NCBI GenBank assembly: GCA_032622095.1
Contig: CP136066.1
Coordinates: 92,405,319-92,469,318 of the forward strand
Direction of reading: 5' to 3'
Length of the DNA stretch: 64,000 nucleotides
DNA from: Siphonodentalium dalli
Lineage: Eukaryota > Mollusca > Scaphopoda > Gadilida > Siphonodentaliidae
Shown: positions 10,513 through 22,042 of the stretch, one piece after another
Layout of the letters: the number at the start of each line of letters is the position of its first letter
Position numbering within the stretch: position 1 is the stretch's first letter
Notes under the pieces: generated by a model
What the model was told of the DNA's origin: nothing
Seen by the model: only the letters and a program-made list of their open reading frames with translations
The model's database searches: none
Position numbers and translations under genes: made by a program

Positions 10513-10767
10513 CCCTTTCATGACGGGAGCTGCGCTGGTGCATCATTAAAGACACTGTGCCAGTACATTATCTTATATATGCGAATCTCCCATAGGGACT
10601 ATCGCATATATAAGAGAATGCAATGGCTTACAAGGTCACGGTAAATACTGTTAGGCCAATGCATTCTCTTATATATCTGAGGCGTTGTATTGGCGACTGG
10701 CATATATAAGAGAATGCTTTTTGAGAATGTTTTCGCAAAATTTCAGGAAGCTCCAGTCATGAAAGGG
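10513..10767. mobile_element. MITE with CCCTTTCATGA..TCATGAAAGGG ends (piggyBac-like)
   Basis: A 255-bp non-coding element. The left end is TTAA|CCCTTTCATGACGGGAGCT and the right end AGCTCCAGTCATGAAAGGG|TTg. Ends beginning CCC next to TTAA are the hallmark of piggyBac elements; the right TTAA has one or two changes. Inside are nested palindromes built on catatataagagaatgc (about 10580-10720). A second left end with an intact TTAA is at 1555. Confidence 0.65.
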
Positions 10768-11164
10768 TTGTTATACGCTTGTTCCAAGAATTACAGTGTT
10801 CTTGCTGTACCATATTTACATATCCGTATGGAACACCCGTTGACGTCACACGAAGTAAATGACGTTACCCTCAACCATGGAACCGGAATTATCAAATAAA
10901 AGCAGCACCACACATGACAAAACAAGCCCTGTATGTGACTGAATATATAAACCTGCATGGTAAGTCTGTTGTTTTAATTCACGGATTCTAGGACGGGTGT
11001 CGAGTATTAAATAGAATGACACGTGTGTTAGTGGACTGGAGGGGTCAGGTTTTTCAGATTTGTGGAGCTTTCGACCAGATGCCAGTCTATCCACCAAGAG
11101 ATATTAAGTGCGCGCAAATAAACAGACACGAGAGCCGCCATAAAAACAATGACAGACGACAGCT

Positions 11165-11290
11165 ATATACCATTTTTCATTCACTAAGCAGTTGTATCAA
11201 CTTTGAGACGAAAACGAGTCATTAAAATCTACTCGTTGTCTCTGTTTGCCGAAAAGTTGAAGATGTAGCAACCTGACCCTTTCTGTGGTA
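11165..11290 (+). repeat. Dispersed repeat, copy 1 (partner at 19570)
   Basis: The words gttatatcaactttgagacg, cattaaaatctact, gccgaaaagttgaa and gtagcaacctgacccttt match 19570-19715 in the same order and orientation. No coding capacity; the family is not recognised. Confidence 0.55.
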
Positions 11291-11452
11291 ATGGTGTTGT
11301 CGATACGGCACTTGTGCCATCGGGGAAGTTAACATTCGAGGCTGCGTTCTATCCTTCCGCGCTATTTAGCCCTCGTGCCGTATCAACGAACACATTTACA
11401 CATTCGTGTCGTTCTGTTTATATATCTCTATACTTCAGAATAGTTCTACGTT

Positions 11453-11744
11453 CTATAACTGTGTTACTTCTGCGGGTCTCTGTGGTTCGTCAGATGCAAT
11501 GCCAGAAATACTTGGCGGGTCTCTTGATTGTGAGCAGGGTCGTGTACAACTGGGTTCTTTGAGTATTACAATCACACAAAACAAGCCGGCAACGACAGAG
11601 ACAGAAACATACAATATGAACAATCCGACAATGTATTCCATGCGCAGGCTAGCTGGCGATGAAGCCTGCTTTTCACAATTTGACATGGGGCACCATTTCC
11701 GAATCAATTTGGCGAACAGTCTGGATTCCAACATCTTAGCTAGA
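11453..11744 (-). CDS. iGluR-like last exon, second copy
   Basis: On the - strand, an acceptor (tatttccattgcag) is followed by one base and then an open frame to TAG, aligning throughout with the exon at 3896-4184. It has LAKMLESRLFAKLIRKW, the NCE cysteine, the M4 helix (MEYIVGLFILYVSVSVVA and following) and a tail with the same CTRPC motif, ending V-T-Q-L. Entry phase, stop position and ~50 bp of 3' flank are conserved. No S2 exon was found within several kb upstream on this strand. The exon may belong to a gene with a long last intron, or it may be an orphan duplicate. The open frame and intact acceptor argue against long neutral decay. Confidence 0.75.
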
Positions 11745-11805
11745 CTGCAATGGAAATAGGATTCTTGCAAAAAGCAAAATGACAACAATATGCTATTTCC
11801 GATCC

Positions 11806-12147
11806 TATCCTTATTCCATTCAATAAACCCATTCTATCAATTGTGATATGAAACGTTCGTTGCATAACAGGAAATTGGGGCAGGTGTCATTTGACTTCCG
11901 GTTTGTCGTCTGTTTATATTCCATATACTATGGCTTTCAATATTTTTACAACAAACTCTGTATTATGTCATTAAAGTTACGTCATAAATACGTCATAGAG
12001 TATTTATTTAGCTAAGACTAGTTCTGTGTGCGGGCAAACAACGCATAGTTGCGTACGTCATCGCATGCTTTATAGAATCCGATGTTAGTTTCACGTCAAT
12101 TTGTTGATTTAAGTATGTGTTATCGAGGTTTTGGATCATGTAATAAA
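11806..12147 (+). mobile_element. MITE with GGATCATGTAAT end, copy 1
   Basis: A ~340-bp segment present in reverse complement at 15106-15449. Shared blocks include ttccattcaataaacccat, ttgacttccggtttgtcgt, tatgtcattaaa.ttacgtc, catcgcatgc.ttatagaa and ttttggatcatgtaat. In the partner both ends show ATTACATGATCC/GGATCATGTAAT; here the left end has decayed to gatccta. Non-coding. Confidence 0.65.
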
Positions 12148-12150
12148 TTA

Positions 12151-12297
12151 ATTCTACAACTGGTCCCCAGTTTAGAGAGGAATTTACAAAACTCGTTCAG
12201 TAATGTTGGTATGGACCTCGCCAAAGGCTCGGTCCAGACCTAATTTACTGTACTCGTTTCGTAATTCCGCTGTACATTTGGGACTCGTTGTAGAACT
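12151..12297. mobile_element. Palindromic MITE (TTCTACAAC..GTTGTAGAAC)
   Basis: The left arm ttctacaac..ggaatttacaaaactcgtt.cagtaa pairs with the right arm ttactgtactcgtttcgtaattcc..ggactcgttgtagaa. The arms are ~60 bp around a core containing gaccTCGCCAAAGGCTCGgtcc. Related arms occur at 15030-15103, 17543-17654 and 9485. Confidence 0.65.
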
Positions 12298-12584
12298 TTT
12301 ATAGCCTAAATGCCTACTTCAAGACAGTGTATGTCTTCACAGTTACAGAAACACAAATATTTTCATAATCCGAATTTCAAACCATAAATTGCATTTTAAT
12401 TAATGAACCAAATATAGATAAAACTGTGTCATTCGCGGTGAAATATGTCAACTAAAATTTTCCAAGAGAATAGAGTTCTCTCGTGCTTGGTACGCTGCAG
12501 GTGCGTTCCGAGCGTTCCCATGAGATCGCTTTACTTTTATAAAAGTTACCGGGACTGGGTGACGTCATTTGGATAAACATACAG

Positions 12585-12923
12585 ATGGATAATACAAATG
12601 TCATTATACATTGTTGTGTACATTCTGTGTATTTTTTTGTAGTCGTGCAGGTTGTGGTGAAAATTCAATGACTTTTCGCCACACCTGGTGAAAAGTCAAT
12701 GACTTTTTACCACACATGGACTCGTACAAGTAACACATTTTTAGATAACATTGTATAATAACATTATAATACAATGATGTGTGCAGGATGTGTTTTTCTT
12801 GTACGAGTCCAGGTGAAAAGTCTTAACGTCGAGTCCAATATGACTTTTTCACCACAACCCGGACGAGTACAAGCAACACGCATACTGTACACAACATTTT
12901 ATAATGACATTTGTATTATCCAT
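12585..12923. mobile_element. Palindromic MITE (ATGGATAATACAAATGTCAT ends)
   Basis: A ~339-bp hairpin element. The left end ATGGATAATACAAATGTCAT and right end ATGACATTTGTATTATCCAT are perfect inverse complements and continue as imperfect arms of ~150 bp. The arms contain tgtgtacattctg, tgactttt.gccacac and tcgtacaag blocks, with the centre near 12750. The 68-codon open frame inside is incidental. Confidence 0.75.
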
Positions 12924-13242
12924 ATGTATCATTGTCGCAATTTCACTGATTCACTTGCCAATAGAGTTATTGCGCTTTGATTATAATTACTTTGTGACGT
13001 CAATCGGAGTCCCGATAACTTTAATAAAAGTCATATTGGACTGAGTCCAATATGAATGAAAAGTCATATTATGACTTTCGGGACTCCTGTGATGCCTGGC
13101 TTCGTATCCATAGGTCGATGCCTCCAGGACTCCTACACCACATCTCACGGGATACGCCCTTCGGCAAACAGGGTGCCACATTAGGGGATTTTTAATCCTC
13201 GCAGTGGGGCCGTGGGCTTATGCTATCCCGGGCCCACACGGG

Positions 13243-13345
13243 GAACGAAGTAATGCAATATATAAACACGTGGCTAAACCAATGTAGTGCCATATAGTCC
13301 TTCCATACATCAAACCATAGTTTCTAGCATACTGACTGGCTCTGG
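13243..13345. repeat. Duplicated block, copy 1 (partner at 17806)
   Basis: The words gtaatgcaatatataaacac, gtggctaaaccaatgtagtg, catcaaaccatag and tttctagcatactgact match 17806-17895 in direct orientation with few changes. Each block lies on the 5' side (relative to the - strand) of an iGluR last-exon copy, 1.5 kb and 0.3 kb away. Confidence 0.7.
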
Positions 13346-14065
13346 ACCTCCCACATATAAGAAAGCATTAAACGTAGATTTCTCATTTTATTTAACAAAT
13401 GCACATATTCTTGCACACTGAGAGACCTCGAACCGTCAGGGGATTGCATGTTAGAATGGATCATGTATATATTATAACACAATTGAGTCTGTTGCATTCA
13501 ATATAGTTTACACACAAAACAATACAATAAACCACTCAAAATCGCACTCTGTGTCTGGCACATGTAGCTGATATACCCGCATATCAACATTTCTTTTAAA
13601 CTACGAATATTTCGCCAACAGATAGCTCCATGAACAGATGAGCACCTGGACATTTCTTTAAAACATCTGTATCTTCATGGATATATGATAGCCAGGTGTT
13701 CTCAAAATCTTAGTCTAACCAACTAGATTGATTGATACATCTCTATATATGTAAATCCAATTGTCGTCTTTAAATTTTGCGAACTAATGTGTTTATGGTG
13801 GTCATGTTGCATGTCATAACGTCTGCGTATACGCAGAAAATAAATAAATACTTCTTTATTGGTGGAACGGATTAATCGCGATAAACAAAATGACAATTGA
13901 CAAGGTGAGTCACTACTTACATTCCATATGTAAGAATAATGTTTTGTGATGCTATTTGAATATACAATTTATGAGAATACGTGTAACACATTGAGCTAGA
14001 GTCATCTATATTCCCACCACATATCCACAACATGCAGAGGGTTTCACACCACTTTAACCTGGACA
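13346..14065. other. No gene seen
   Basis: AT-rich DNA without recognised coding or repeat structure. Confidence 0.4.
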
Positions 14066-14197
14066 ACGCATAATGTTTCTGAATAACAAAGTTAATCCAC
14101 GAGTGAGATTGGCGATTTACACCACGAACTTCAGCGAGTGGTGTAAATCACCAATCCCACGAGTGGATTAAATTTGTTATTCAGAAACACTATGCGT
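14066..14197. repeat. Hairpin element with ~62-bp arms
   Basis: ACGCATAATGTTTCTGAATA at the left pairs with the right end, and the arms continue through gttaatccacgagtg and gatttacaccac around a short loop (gaacttcagcga). The arms are nearly perfect, so the insertion or its homogenisation is recent. Confidence 0.8.
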
Positions 14198-14215
14198 ATA
14201 TTTTGTTTATGCCAC

Positions 14216-14376
14216 GATCTTTACAATGCGATGGATAAACACCTTTCCGTTCAAATTGTATGGAGAAAGTTTAATCCACTCTGCGAAGTTTATACCAAGA
14301 TCTTTACAATGCGACTGATAAACACTTTTCCGTTCAAATTGTATGGAGAAAGTTTAATCCACTCTGCGAAGTTTAA
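14216..14376 (+). repeat. 83-bp tandem duplication
   Basis: Two head-to-tail copies of a unit starting gatctttacaatgcga and ending ccactctgcgaagtttat, with few differences. The pair abuts the hairpin at 14066-14197 and shares its gtttaatccac word, so it may be part of the same element. Confidence 0.8.
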
Positions 14377-15029
14377 CCAACAATAGGCACGTTTAATCAA
14401 CAGGTGTTGATTAAATGCAAAATTTAAACACATGGCTTTATTTATATAGTAAGATAGGCGATCGTGGTATAAAATAGTTTATACCGGTACCCCGGTTTCT
14501 ATATAAAACTTGGTATATGAAGAGATACATTGTCTTTAATGATCGCGCCCCGATTGTTTCTTTTCCAACCATCAACATAGTTTTATTCATGAACTGTGTC
14601 AAATTATACATTCTACTAAGAGACGAATTGCCTTTGACTTGGGAGATATAAAGGTGTGATTGCCTTATATATAAGCAAATAAAGAATAGTTTCATGCCAG
14701 ATTTATCCAAGTTCAAACTGGGTGCTCGGATGACGCTATTTCTTATCTCTCCAAGCCAAATCTATTTAATGACCCACGTCGCTGTATATTCATTACGTAT
14801 TGCATGGTCATGGTTCATCACATTTATACATTTGTATATACATGTACGCACATTAGCACTCCTGATCTCAAATGATAATCAAACCGATCTTGTTGAGTGA
14901 TATACAAGTAGTTTAGAACTTTGAAGACCCAACAATTAACAAATACAAAAATGGGATATATCATAAAGATTACTGAGTGATTTTGTAAAGAATGAAATAT
15001 TGTTTTGTAGTACATATATATAGAGAGGA
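14377..15029. other. No gene seen
   Basis: AT-rich DNA; the open frames here (60-90 codons) show no domain or splice context. Confidence 0.4.
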
Positions 15030-15103
15030 TCTACAACTCATCCCAAGTTTATAACGGAATTTACAAAACTCGTCCAGTAAATTGTAACGAGTTGTAGATT
15101 CTA
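15030..15103. repeat. Palindromic ACTCG MITE fragment
   Basis: ggatctacaactc..ggaatttacaaaactcgt.cagtaaattgtaacgagttgtagattc is a short relative of the element at 12151-12297. It again sits directly beside the GGATCATGTAAT element, as in the 12-kb copy. Confidence 0.6.
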
Positions 15104-15105
15104 TT

Positions 15106-15449
15106 TATTACATGATCCAAAACCTCGGCAAAACATACTTAAATCAACAAATGGGATGCGAAACTAACATCGGCTTCTATAAGGCATGCGATGACGTTTC
15201 ACGTAACTATGCCTTGTTTGCCCACGTAAAGAAATAGTCCCAGATAAATAAAGACTCTTTGGCGTATTTAAAGGCGTATATTTAATGACATAATTTTTCA
15301 AAGTGTTCATTCATTATAATTTGTTCGAAAAATATTGGAACGACAAACCGGAAGTCAAAGGTCAATATTTCCTCTTATTAAACGAACGTTTGATATCACA
15401 ATTTATAAAATGGGTTTATTGAATGGAACAAGGGTAGGATCATGTAATC
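15106..15449 (-). mobile_element. MITE with GGATCATGTAAT ends, copy 2 (inverted)
   Basis: The reverse complement of 11806-12147, with both ends intact: attacatgatcc at about 15107-15119 and ggatcatgtaat at about 15437-15448. The 114-codon open frame at 15335-15679 crosses its edge and is not a gene. Confidence 0.7.
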
Positions 15450-17263
15450 AAATTATATATGCAATACAGAATATATGGAACAAACGAAGAAATTTGAGCC
15501 ATGCATCAGTGCTCTATGAACGATGCAAACAACATGGTAATTATAATCAAAATGACATTATGACTCGACGCATAAAAAACAGCTATAAATGTAAAAATTA
15601 TGGAAAATGGGGGGGGGGGGCAATTATTTTTGCGCACATATGGGCTGGTGCAATTGTTTTCGATGTTGACGTGACATAATTTACTCTGGGAGTAGATCCT
15701 ATACCAGGCCCGACTCCTCGTGAATTATGACACGTGTATTCAACGTAACTTAGTGATTACTCCCATATATATAATCTGGTAGTGTGTTTGGTAGCAGCTC
15801 AATACACAAGGTGCACTCGTATAGTGAACATCGGGGTTAAGTCGAATATGTCCCTTTTACATGATTTGGTACATCAGTGGTGATATTCACAAGCTGTGTT
15901 TACATATGGTAGGCCATGCGGGTATCGTTATGGCGTTCATTTACCTTCATTGTGATCATTATGTGTGTAAATATGTCTCTTCTATCATTATAAAATCACG
16001 CCTCGATGCCCGTGTTTTCCCACAGAGACAAAGGACAGTTGATGAAATGCCGAAAATTTTCATCTTTGGCAGCCATATTGGATTTTGATGTAGGAAAGTT
16101 TGCTAATTTGAAAGGCTGGTATATTAACTTAGCAAATCGAGGAGAAAACAAGACCGTATGTCATATTATCTTTACTAATATGGCGATCAAAGAGACCTGG
16201 TGCAAACCAAGCAAAATGGCCGCCATGGTGGACGCCATCTTGTCTGGATCCTCCACAACAACTCTTTGTCTTGTTAACGTCGGAAACAAGTTAGAACATT
16301 AAAGAATAAATTGATTGCGATGGAGAGTCCTGGGGTGAAAAGGTCGACGCTAGGTCACTTGACACAGACCAAGACTTATTATAGTTGTGATTTCATCGCC
16401 GTTGCATGACCTTTTAATCTCTAGTTGCATCTTTCAATGACAACGACATATTTTTTTCGGATCATTCTAATAAACTCATGTCCAAAATTTACTTGACTAG
16501 GAAATGGTTTTTGTTATACTCCCATTCACAAGATGATGGCGAGGTATACTGGATTGCATGCGTTCTTCCGTCTGTGCGGCAGTTGAGACGTCTTTACGAA
16601 TGGTAAGTTGTGGGACTTTTTTTCTGGCTCATGAGACTTATTGAAAGTCCCACAATTTTAATGTATATTGTCTCATTATTAAGTGACACAAACATGTTAA
16701 AATTGGATTCAGACAAAAGTCCTACCAACCCATGGACATCTTTTGATATGGACGTTTTGGACACTCCTGGACAGATGCCTTATATTTGTGAGCCTTCAAA
16801 TGGTCCCATAAACCGGTAACATTCCCAGAAAATGCTTGGTCCATTCGAATTTTCCCTAAGTTGTCAGGAGTTATAGCCCCTTTTTACTCCATTTTTTATT
16901 TATTTATTTATGGATGATAACATTAGTTTTGGATCCACTGTCTCCTTGAAACTTGGTATTTTGTGGTTTAGACCCAGAAAAGGCAGTTCACAAGAACACC
17001 ACATGGAAATAGCCCCATAACGAAGGTCTCGCAAATTGGAAGTCCCACAACTACCATTTCGTTGGTCTAGTCGTCCGTCCGTCCACTCATATATCTTAAT
17101 CATGGGTTATCGAATATCGATGGAAGTTTGAATGCAGGATTGGCACCAGGAGGGCTTTCAAAAAAGGAATCACTCTTGTGGTGACTCCGATAAAAGAAAT
17201 TTTGAATTTTTTTAACACACTTCGTTGAGGTGTATATAATTCAAACAATCAAACCTGGCATTA
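15450..17263. other. No confident gene
   Basis: Contains a 12-bp G-run at about 15609 and repeat-like words such as aaaatggccgccat (about 16213). Open frames at 15861-16302 and 16610-16819 have no recognised domain. Nothing else supported. Confidence 0.35.
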
Positions 17264-17269
17264 ATGTCC

Positions 17270-17541
17270 AATGAGTATATGCATAACTACTTCAGAAACA
17301 GTTCTGCGTTCTACAACTTTGTCACTTCAACGGAGCTATGTGATTATCCAGACACAATGCCAAAAACAATGGGCAGGTCTCTAGTTTGTGAGCAGGGCCG
17401 TGTACAACTGGAGCCTCTGAGTACTTCAATCATAAGAAACACGCCGGCAACGACAGAGACAGAAGCATACAGTACGAATAATCCGGCAATATATTCCATG
17501 CCAAGGCTAGCTGCTGATGAAGTCTGCTTTTCACATCGTAA
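17270..17541 (-). pseudogene. iGluR-like last exon, third copy, truncated
   Basis: The - strand encodes the M4 region (LGMEYIAGLFVLYASVSVVA and following) and the CTRPC tail, close to the exon at 3896. The copy has lost its first ~20 codons: homology stops at the CEK cysteine, exactly where the palindromic MITE at 17543 begins. The tail ends early at TAA (17344-17346), where the other copies continue to a V-T-x-L end. Homology to the 3' flank of the other copies continues to about 17270. With no acceptor and an early stop, this is a pseudogene exon. Confidence 0.8.
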
Positions 17542-17542
17542 T

Positions 17543-17654
17543 GTTGGATACAAGATTTTATGAAACTCGTTTGATAAATTTGATTCACAACGAGTCGAAG
17601 ACGAGTTGTGAATCAAATTTATTAAACGAGTTTCATACAATCATATATCCCAAC
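17543..17654. mobile_element. Palindromic MITE interrupting the iGluR exon copy
   Basis: The left arm gttggata..tatgaaactcgttt.ataaatttgattcacaac pairs with its inverse ending cccaac; the arms are ~50 bp with a short gagtcgaagac loop. It abuts the truncated receptor exon. Confidence 0.75.
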
Positions 17655-17805
17655 ATAACTCGTTGGAGACCCTCTATATCTTATATCACTGCGTGCTATT
17701 GTAAAAAAAAGTAATCCTATTGGCATCATTTCAACAAGCAGACACTAGCTCTGCCTCATGTCGGGGCTATTTTCCTTCATGTAAACGTGATTTGAAAACG
17801 CTACA

Positions 17806-17895
17806 AAACGGAGTAATGCAAAATGTAAACACGTGGCTAAACCAATGTAGTGCCAGATAGACATCAAACCATAGTTTCTAGCATACTGACTCAGA
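17806..17895. repeat. Duplicated block, copy 2 (partner at 13243)
   Basis: Direct copy of 13243-13345, sharing gtaaacacgtggctaaacca, atgtagtgcca and atagtttctagcatactgac, with a ~12-bp deletion relative to it. Confidence 0.7.
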
Positions 17896-19569
17896 CACCA
17901 TGCACATTCAAACACACTACACACATATAATGTAATTTCACACCCAGTGAACGGACCTGGAATTCACATTGTTATAACACTGGATTGTACAATAATAACC
18001 ATAGAATACGCTCAAAATTATGTTGTGGTTAGATTTGGTGTTTAGTCAGTTTGATGCATAGTTTGTTTCACAGAATAAAGTACATATATTAATATGATTG
18101 AATCAGATTATGATAAAATTGTTTCACGCCATTTATTTTGATCAATAGACAATAATAATGGTGAAGACAAAATGGTATGGTAGGATCGAATATATATTAA
18201 GTGACTTGTAACATAGATAATTGAATATGATTGTAAACCAGGGTGAACAAGGAATATATTTGGGATGGTATTCCTAATATAAAAATTAGTAAACAAAAAT
18301 CGAAAAGTGCCAAATATGAGATAAGGGGGTGGGTCCTAAATTTTGCCGAGAATTTTTTTTTTTTAATTATGGGAGTGGTGGGGACCTTTCGGAAAAAAGG
18401 TTTTTGGGCCTCGTGTCTGCAATTTTTTCCAGACCACCTCCCGGTTTCTATACTAAATAATCAGTGACGAGTGGTAGGAAATGCTCAGATAATAAATAAA
18501 TCTGTCGTTTATCTGGATAATTCCCACCAATGTATAATAATCCTTCTGCCCTTTAATTTTCAATATAACGGAAAACCTACTGCATATATGTACATCAGGA
18601 CACCAAATGTGGCAAATGTAACACGTAAGTGACATTTTTCTACACAGAACAGATATGTATTCTACTCAGAACTCATCAGACGCGTTCATGGCGTCCGTAT
18701 TTTTCAGTTAGTGTGAATGGCAGTGTTCCTGATCATTTTAACCCGTTATTACTATAAATACTCATTGAAGACTAAGTTCTCTTAACAGATGTTCAGATAC
18801 TAAGTTCAACAAACGGCCATAGGTATATCGTCCTTTTGTTAAACGTACTAATTGAACATTTCCCACCAATTAATATGCATCCTTCGGATCTTTTATTTTC
18901 TGCCGTCTGCGTATATTATACATGCATGAACATCCCCCAAATGAATAATAGAACATTACATTGTATACTTTCAAACCTGAATAGGGGAATCCATTTAGTA
19001 AAGAAAGGGTGAATACATTTAATATTTATTGCCAATTACATGTCTCAGGAACAAGGACAAAATGTTAGCAATCGTCTCAACCGATATAGGAATTGGTGGA
19101 TGTTAACCAATATGACGTGGATTGTGTTCTGAAAGACAAACATTGTTCAATATAGATCCAAAGCACGGCGTCTTTGACAGTGATGTGAATTAAACATGAA
19201 GTATGGGACAGACTTTAAGATAAACTGTTTATCGGATCACTAAAGTGTACCGAGAATATAGAAACAACTTAAAACTATGATTTGAAATAATTTACCGATT
19301 GACGCGACTCTTAAATGGAAGACGAGCGTTTTGCATAAATCCAATCAAAACTTTCCAGACATTTTAAATAGAAAATTTCACTGATTTATCCGCGGGAGGA
19401 ACATATTCCAGGATACAAGGTCCGGGTTGTTGGGTGGGATTTGAGCGCCGGTAACAGATTTTTCCAATGCCATGTAATTGTTTTTCCAAATCCATGTTTA
19501 AAGATAAATTATGATAGCTAAAATGGTTTTAAACGTAAAGTCTTATACACTGGACCAATATAGATAGCA
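17896..19569. other. No gene seen
   Basis: AT-rich DNA with a T-run at about 18352-18364. I recognise no exon, RT fragment or structured repeat. Confidence 0.4.
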
Positions 19570-19715
19570 ATTTACATTCACAATACAGTTATATCAACTT
19601 TAAGATGAAAATCATTTATTAAAATGTACTTTTACTTCCAAGAACTAGAAATAGAATTTCGGTAGACTGGTCCTTGTTCACCGAAAAGTTGAAAACTTAG
19701 TAACCTGACCTTTTC
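19570..19715 (+). repeat. Dispersed repeat, copy 2 (partner at 11165)
   Basis: Same word order as 11165-11290 (gttatatcaactttaagatg, attaaaatgtac, accgaaaagttgaaa, tagtaacctgacctttt). Confidence 0.55.
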
Positions 19716-19749
19716 TGCCCTAATAAGATTCCCCGGGTCAAAAAGTTAT

Positions 19750-20255
19750 CCATGTACAAATTGTTAGCTCACATGGTTCAGCCGTTTGGTCACCTATAGC
19801 CCGGACAAAAACACAGAAAATTTAGTTTTATTAGACGATGGAGCAAATAGTGAAGGACACTGTTGTGTGACTTGCAATACTGAATATAATTATGTACCAA
19901 AATGCACCAGATTTCCTGGTATTTGCCATTTAGGCTATTTTGCTTAAAAACTACAGTATGGTCGTTGCAGGGTCGATATAACAAACTAGCTGAAGGAGGG
20001 GGACTGTGGCCCCTACACACAAAGGCATGCGGCTCCTTTGTGCTATGCTCCTTTGTCCGTTTTTCGGACATTTTCATATTAAACAGAGCCTTTGTTCAGC
20101 GGCGGTCCCCAAACTAACGCCGTTATAACGCCGGTATAGCCCCAAGTCACCACACCGAATTTGGTTGACGTCGGTACAGGGTTCTGGGAGAAAAATCCGA
20201 ACAGACAGACAGACATACAAACATATCATACTCATTTATATATATATAGATTGCT
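19750..20255 (+). mobile_element. 3' end of an RTE-like non-LTR element or SINE
   Basis: Ends caccgaatttggttgacgtc, ggtacagggttctgggagaa, aaatccgaacagacagacag and then an AT-rich tail (ttatatatatatagat). An 'aatttggttgacgtcgg..gagaaaaatccgaacagacagac' ending is characteristic of RTE-type retrotransposons. No ORF remains. Confidence 0.5.
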
Positions 20256-20662
20256 AATAAAGCGAATATGGTGTCAAACATGGGCAAATTTCCACGGAAA
20301 AAAAATAGTCAACATCCACTATGGAGTAAATTTGTTATCCAATATGGCGTCCAAAATGTTGGTCTATATTACATCAGTTCTCGAAATAAGTCATCATACG
20401 ATATATTGTGGCATAGGAATTACGCAGTTATATCAGTTTGTGTGAAATTAGATTGCGGGAGTGAATAGAGTGACGCGGACAGAAAATAATACAATCGCGG
20501 CCATGAAATGGCTGTAAAAATGGCCGCAACTCCAATACATGTCAAGAACGAAAGCAACATATTGGATAACCATCTAGGAGTGCAAATACGTAATGGTAAT
20601 ATATATGTCTGTGTTAAATATCTCTAAAGCTAAACAAATCATTACACAAATCAATCTGAAGG

Positions 20663-22042
20663 ATGTATCGGTCACTGCAACACAAGCCAAACCCAATGAT
20701 TTGCGTCATTAAAGTTTTTCTGCTTATCCAACATCAAACTGTCGGATCAAAAATAAATAATTTCGATGATATGGTCTTACTTTCATTGTCAAAACGAGGA
20801 CTACAGAACCTTCTTAATATATGTTCTGAGTACAGCAGGAAATGGCGATTTCTCTACAACCCAAGCAAAACTGTCACAATAGTGTTTAATGAACCAAAAT
20901 CTGAATTCGCGCGGTACATTCAAAACAGGAAGTTGTATCTTCTAGGTCAAGAAATTTCAGAAAAAACGGAAGCTACACACCTTGGTATCCTCTTTGACAA
21001 ACACAATTTCAATCACTCCCTTGTGGAAGCCATAAGAGAAAAACAAAGAGATACATATTTTATGCTCTCAAATTCGGGCCTATACGCTGGTGGAACAACC
21101 CCTGTCAGTTGCTGTAAGATATACAAATCGATCATCCTTCCAAGATCTCTTTATGGGTCTGAACTATTGTGGCAATTAGGCAAGAGTGATACCGACCACC
21201 TGGAGAAAACTCACCGATTTTGTTTAAAGAACTTTCAGGGATTGCCTACGCGAGCAAGAACTGTTATTGTGGAGGGCGCAGTCGGTATAGCACCTCTTGT
21301 CACACTTATTGACAAAAGAAAGCTTTCTCTTATGGGCTCTCTATGGAGAGGAGACCCCGAAAAAGCTTCATCACAGATATTTCTCTTACGAATGCACGAA
21401 TCCTTAACTAACACAATTCGCCCCTCAAAGTCATTTTTGAATGAGCTAACCATAATCTTATTAAGATATGGTTTACTTGATTTCCTTACGAACTTTGCTA
21501 ATGATAATACCTCCCCAACTAAAGATAGTTGGAAGAATCTGGTAAATGTAGCCATTGATACAAAGTACAGTGAAAGTTGGAAAACCACAATTTCTAGTGA
21601 TCCGTGGCTATATATTTTCAGTCAAATTCAAAGTGAATTTTCGCTGTCATTTTTATGGCGCGTATGCCGTGCGCATCCTCAATTCAAAGAAAATTTTCTT
21701 CAGGTGGGAAGAATAATATCACAAACAACATATGACCAAAAAGGAGTGTGTGATGCGTGTCTGCATCCGTATATACACAAAGTAATGCACATATTGTTCG
21801 ATTGTCCAGCAATTTGCGAAACTCGAAATGTTATATGGTACAAGATAATAGATCTCTTTGGGATCAATTTCTATATTATGCTGGACAATCTGAACACACC
21901 AGAACTTGCAGCAATATTTTTGGGGCACATACCTGACATTGCTGATAACTTGATACCATTTCTTGATAAATACAAATTTGTCACATTTTTCGTTAGAAAC
22001 ACAGCAAAATTATGGGAAAATTATAGTAAACTAACGCAATAA
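20663..22042 (+). pseudogene. Remnant of a non-LTR reverse transcriptase (end of palm to C-terminus), 459 open codons
   Basis: Begins near the end of the palm: NFDDMVLLS occupies the place of the [FY]ADD catalytic box, with Tyr-Ala replaced by Asn-Phe. It is followed by YSRKWRFLYNPSKTVTIVF (the usual W..x.N..K.x.v.F block), a THLGILFD thumb motif, an LPRSLYGSELLW segment, and a C-terminal CDAC...H...H...C zinc-binding-like cluster. This order matches jockey/I-type or mollusc Nimb-like ORF2 proteins. Endonuclease and the first RT motifs are absent, so the copy is 5'-truncated and cannot be active, although the remaining 459 codons are uninterrupted. The start codon used by the frame is probably fortuitous. 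Confidence 0.75.
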
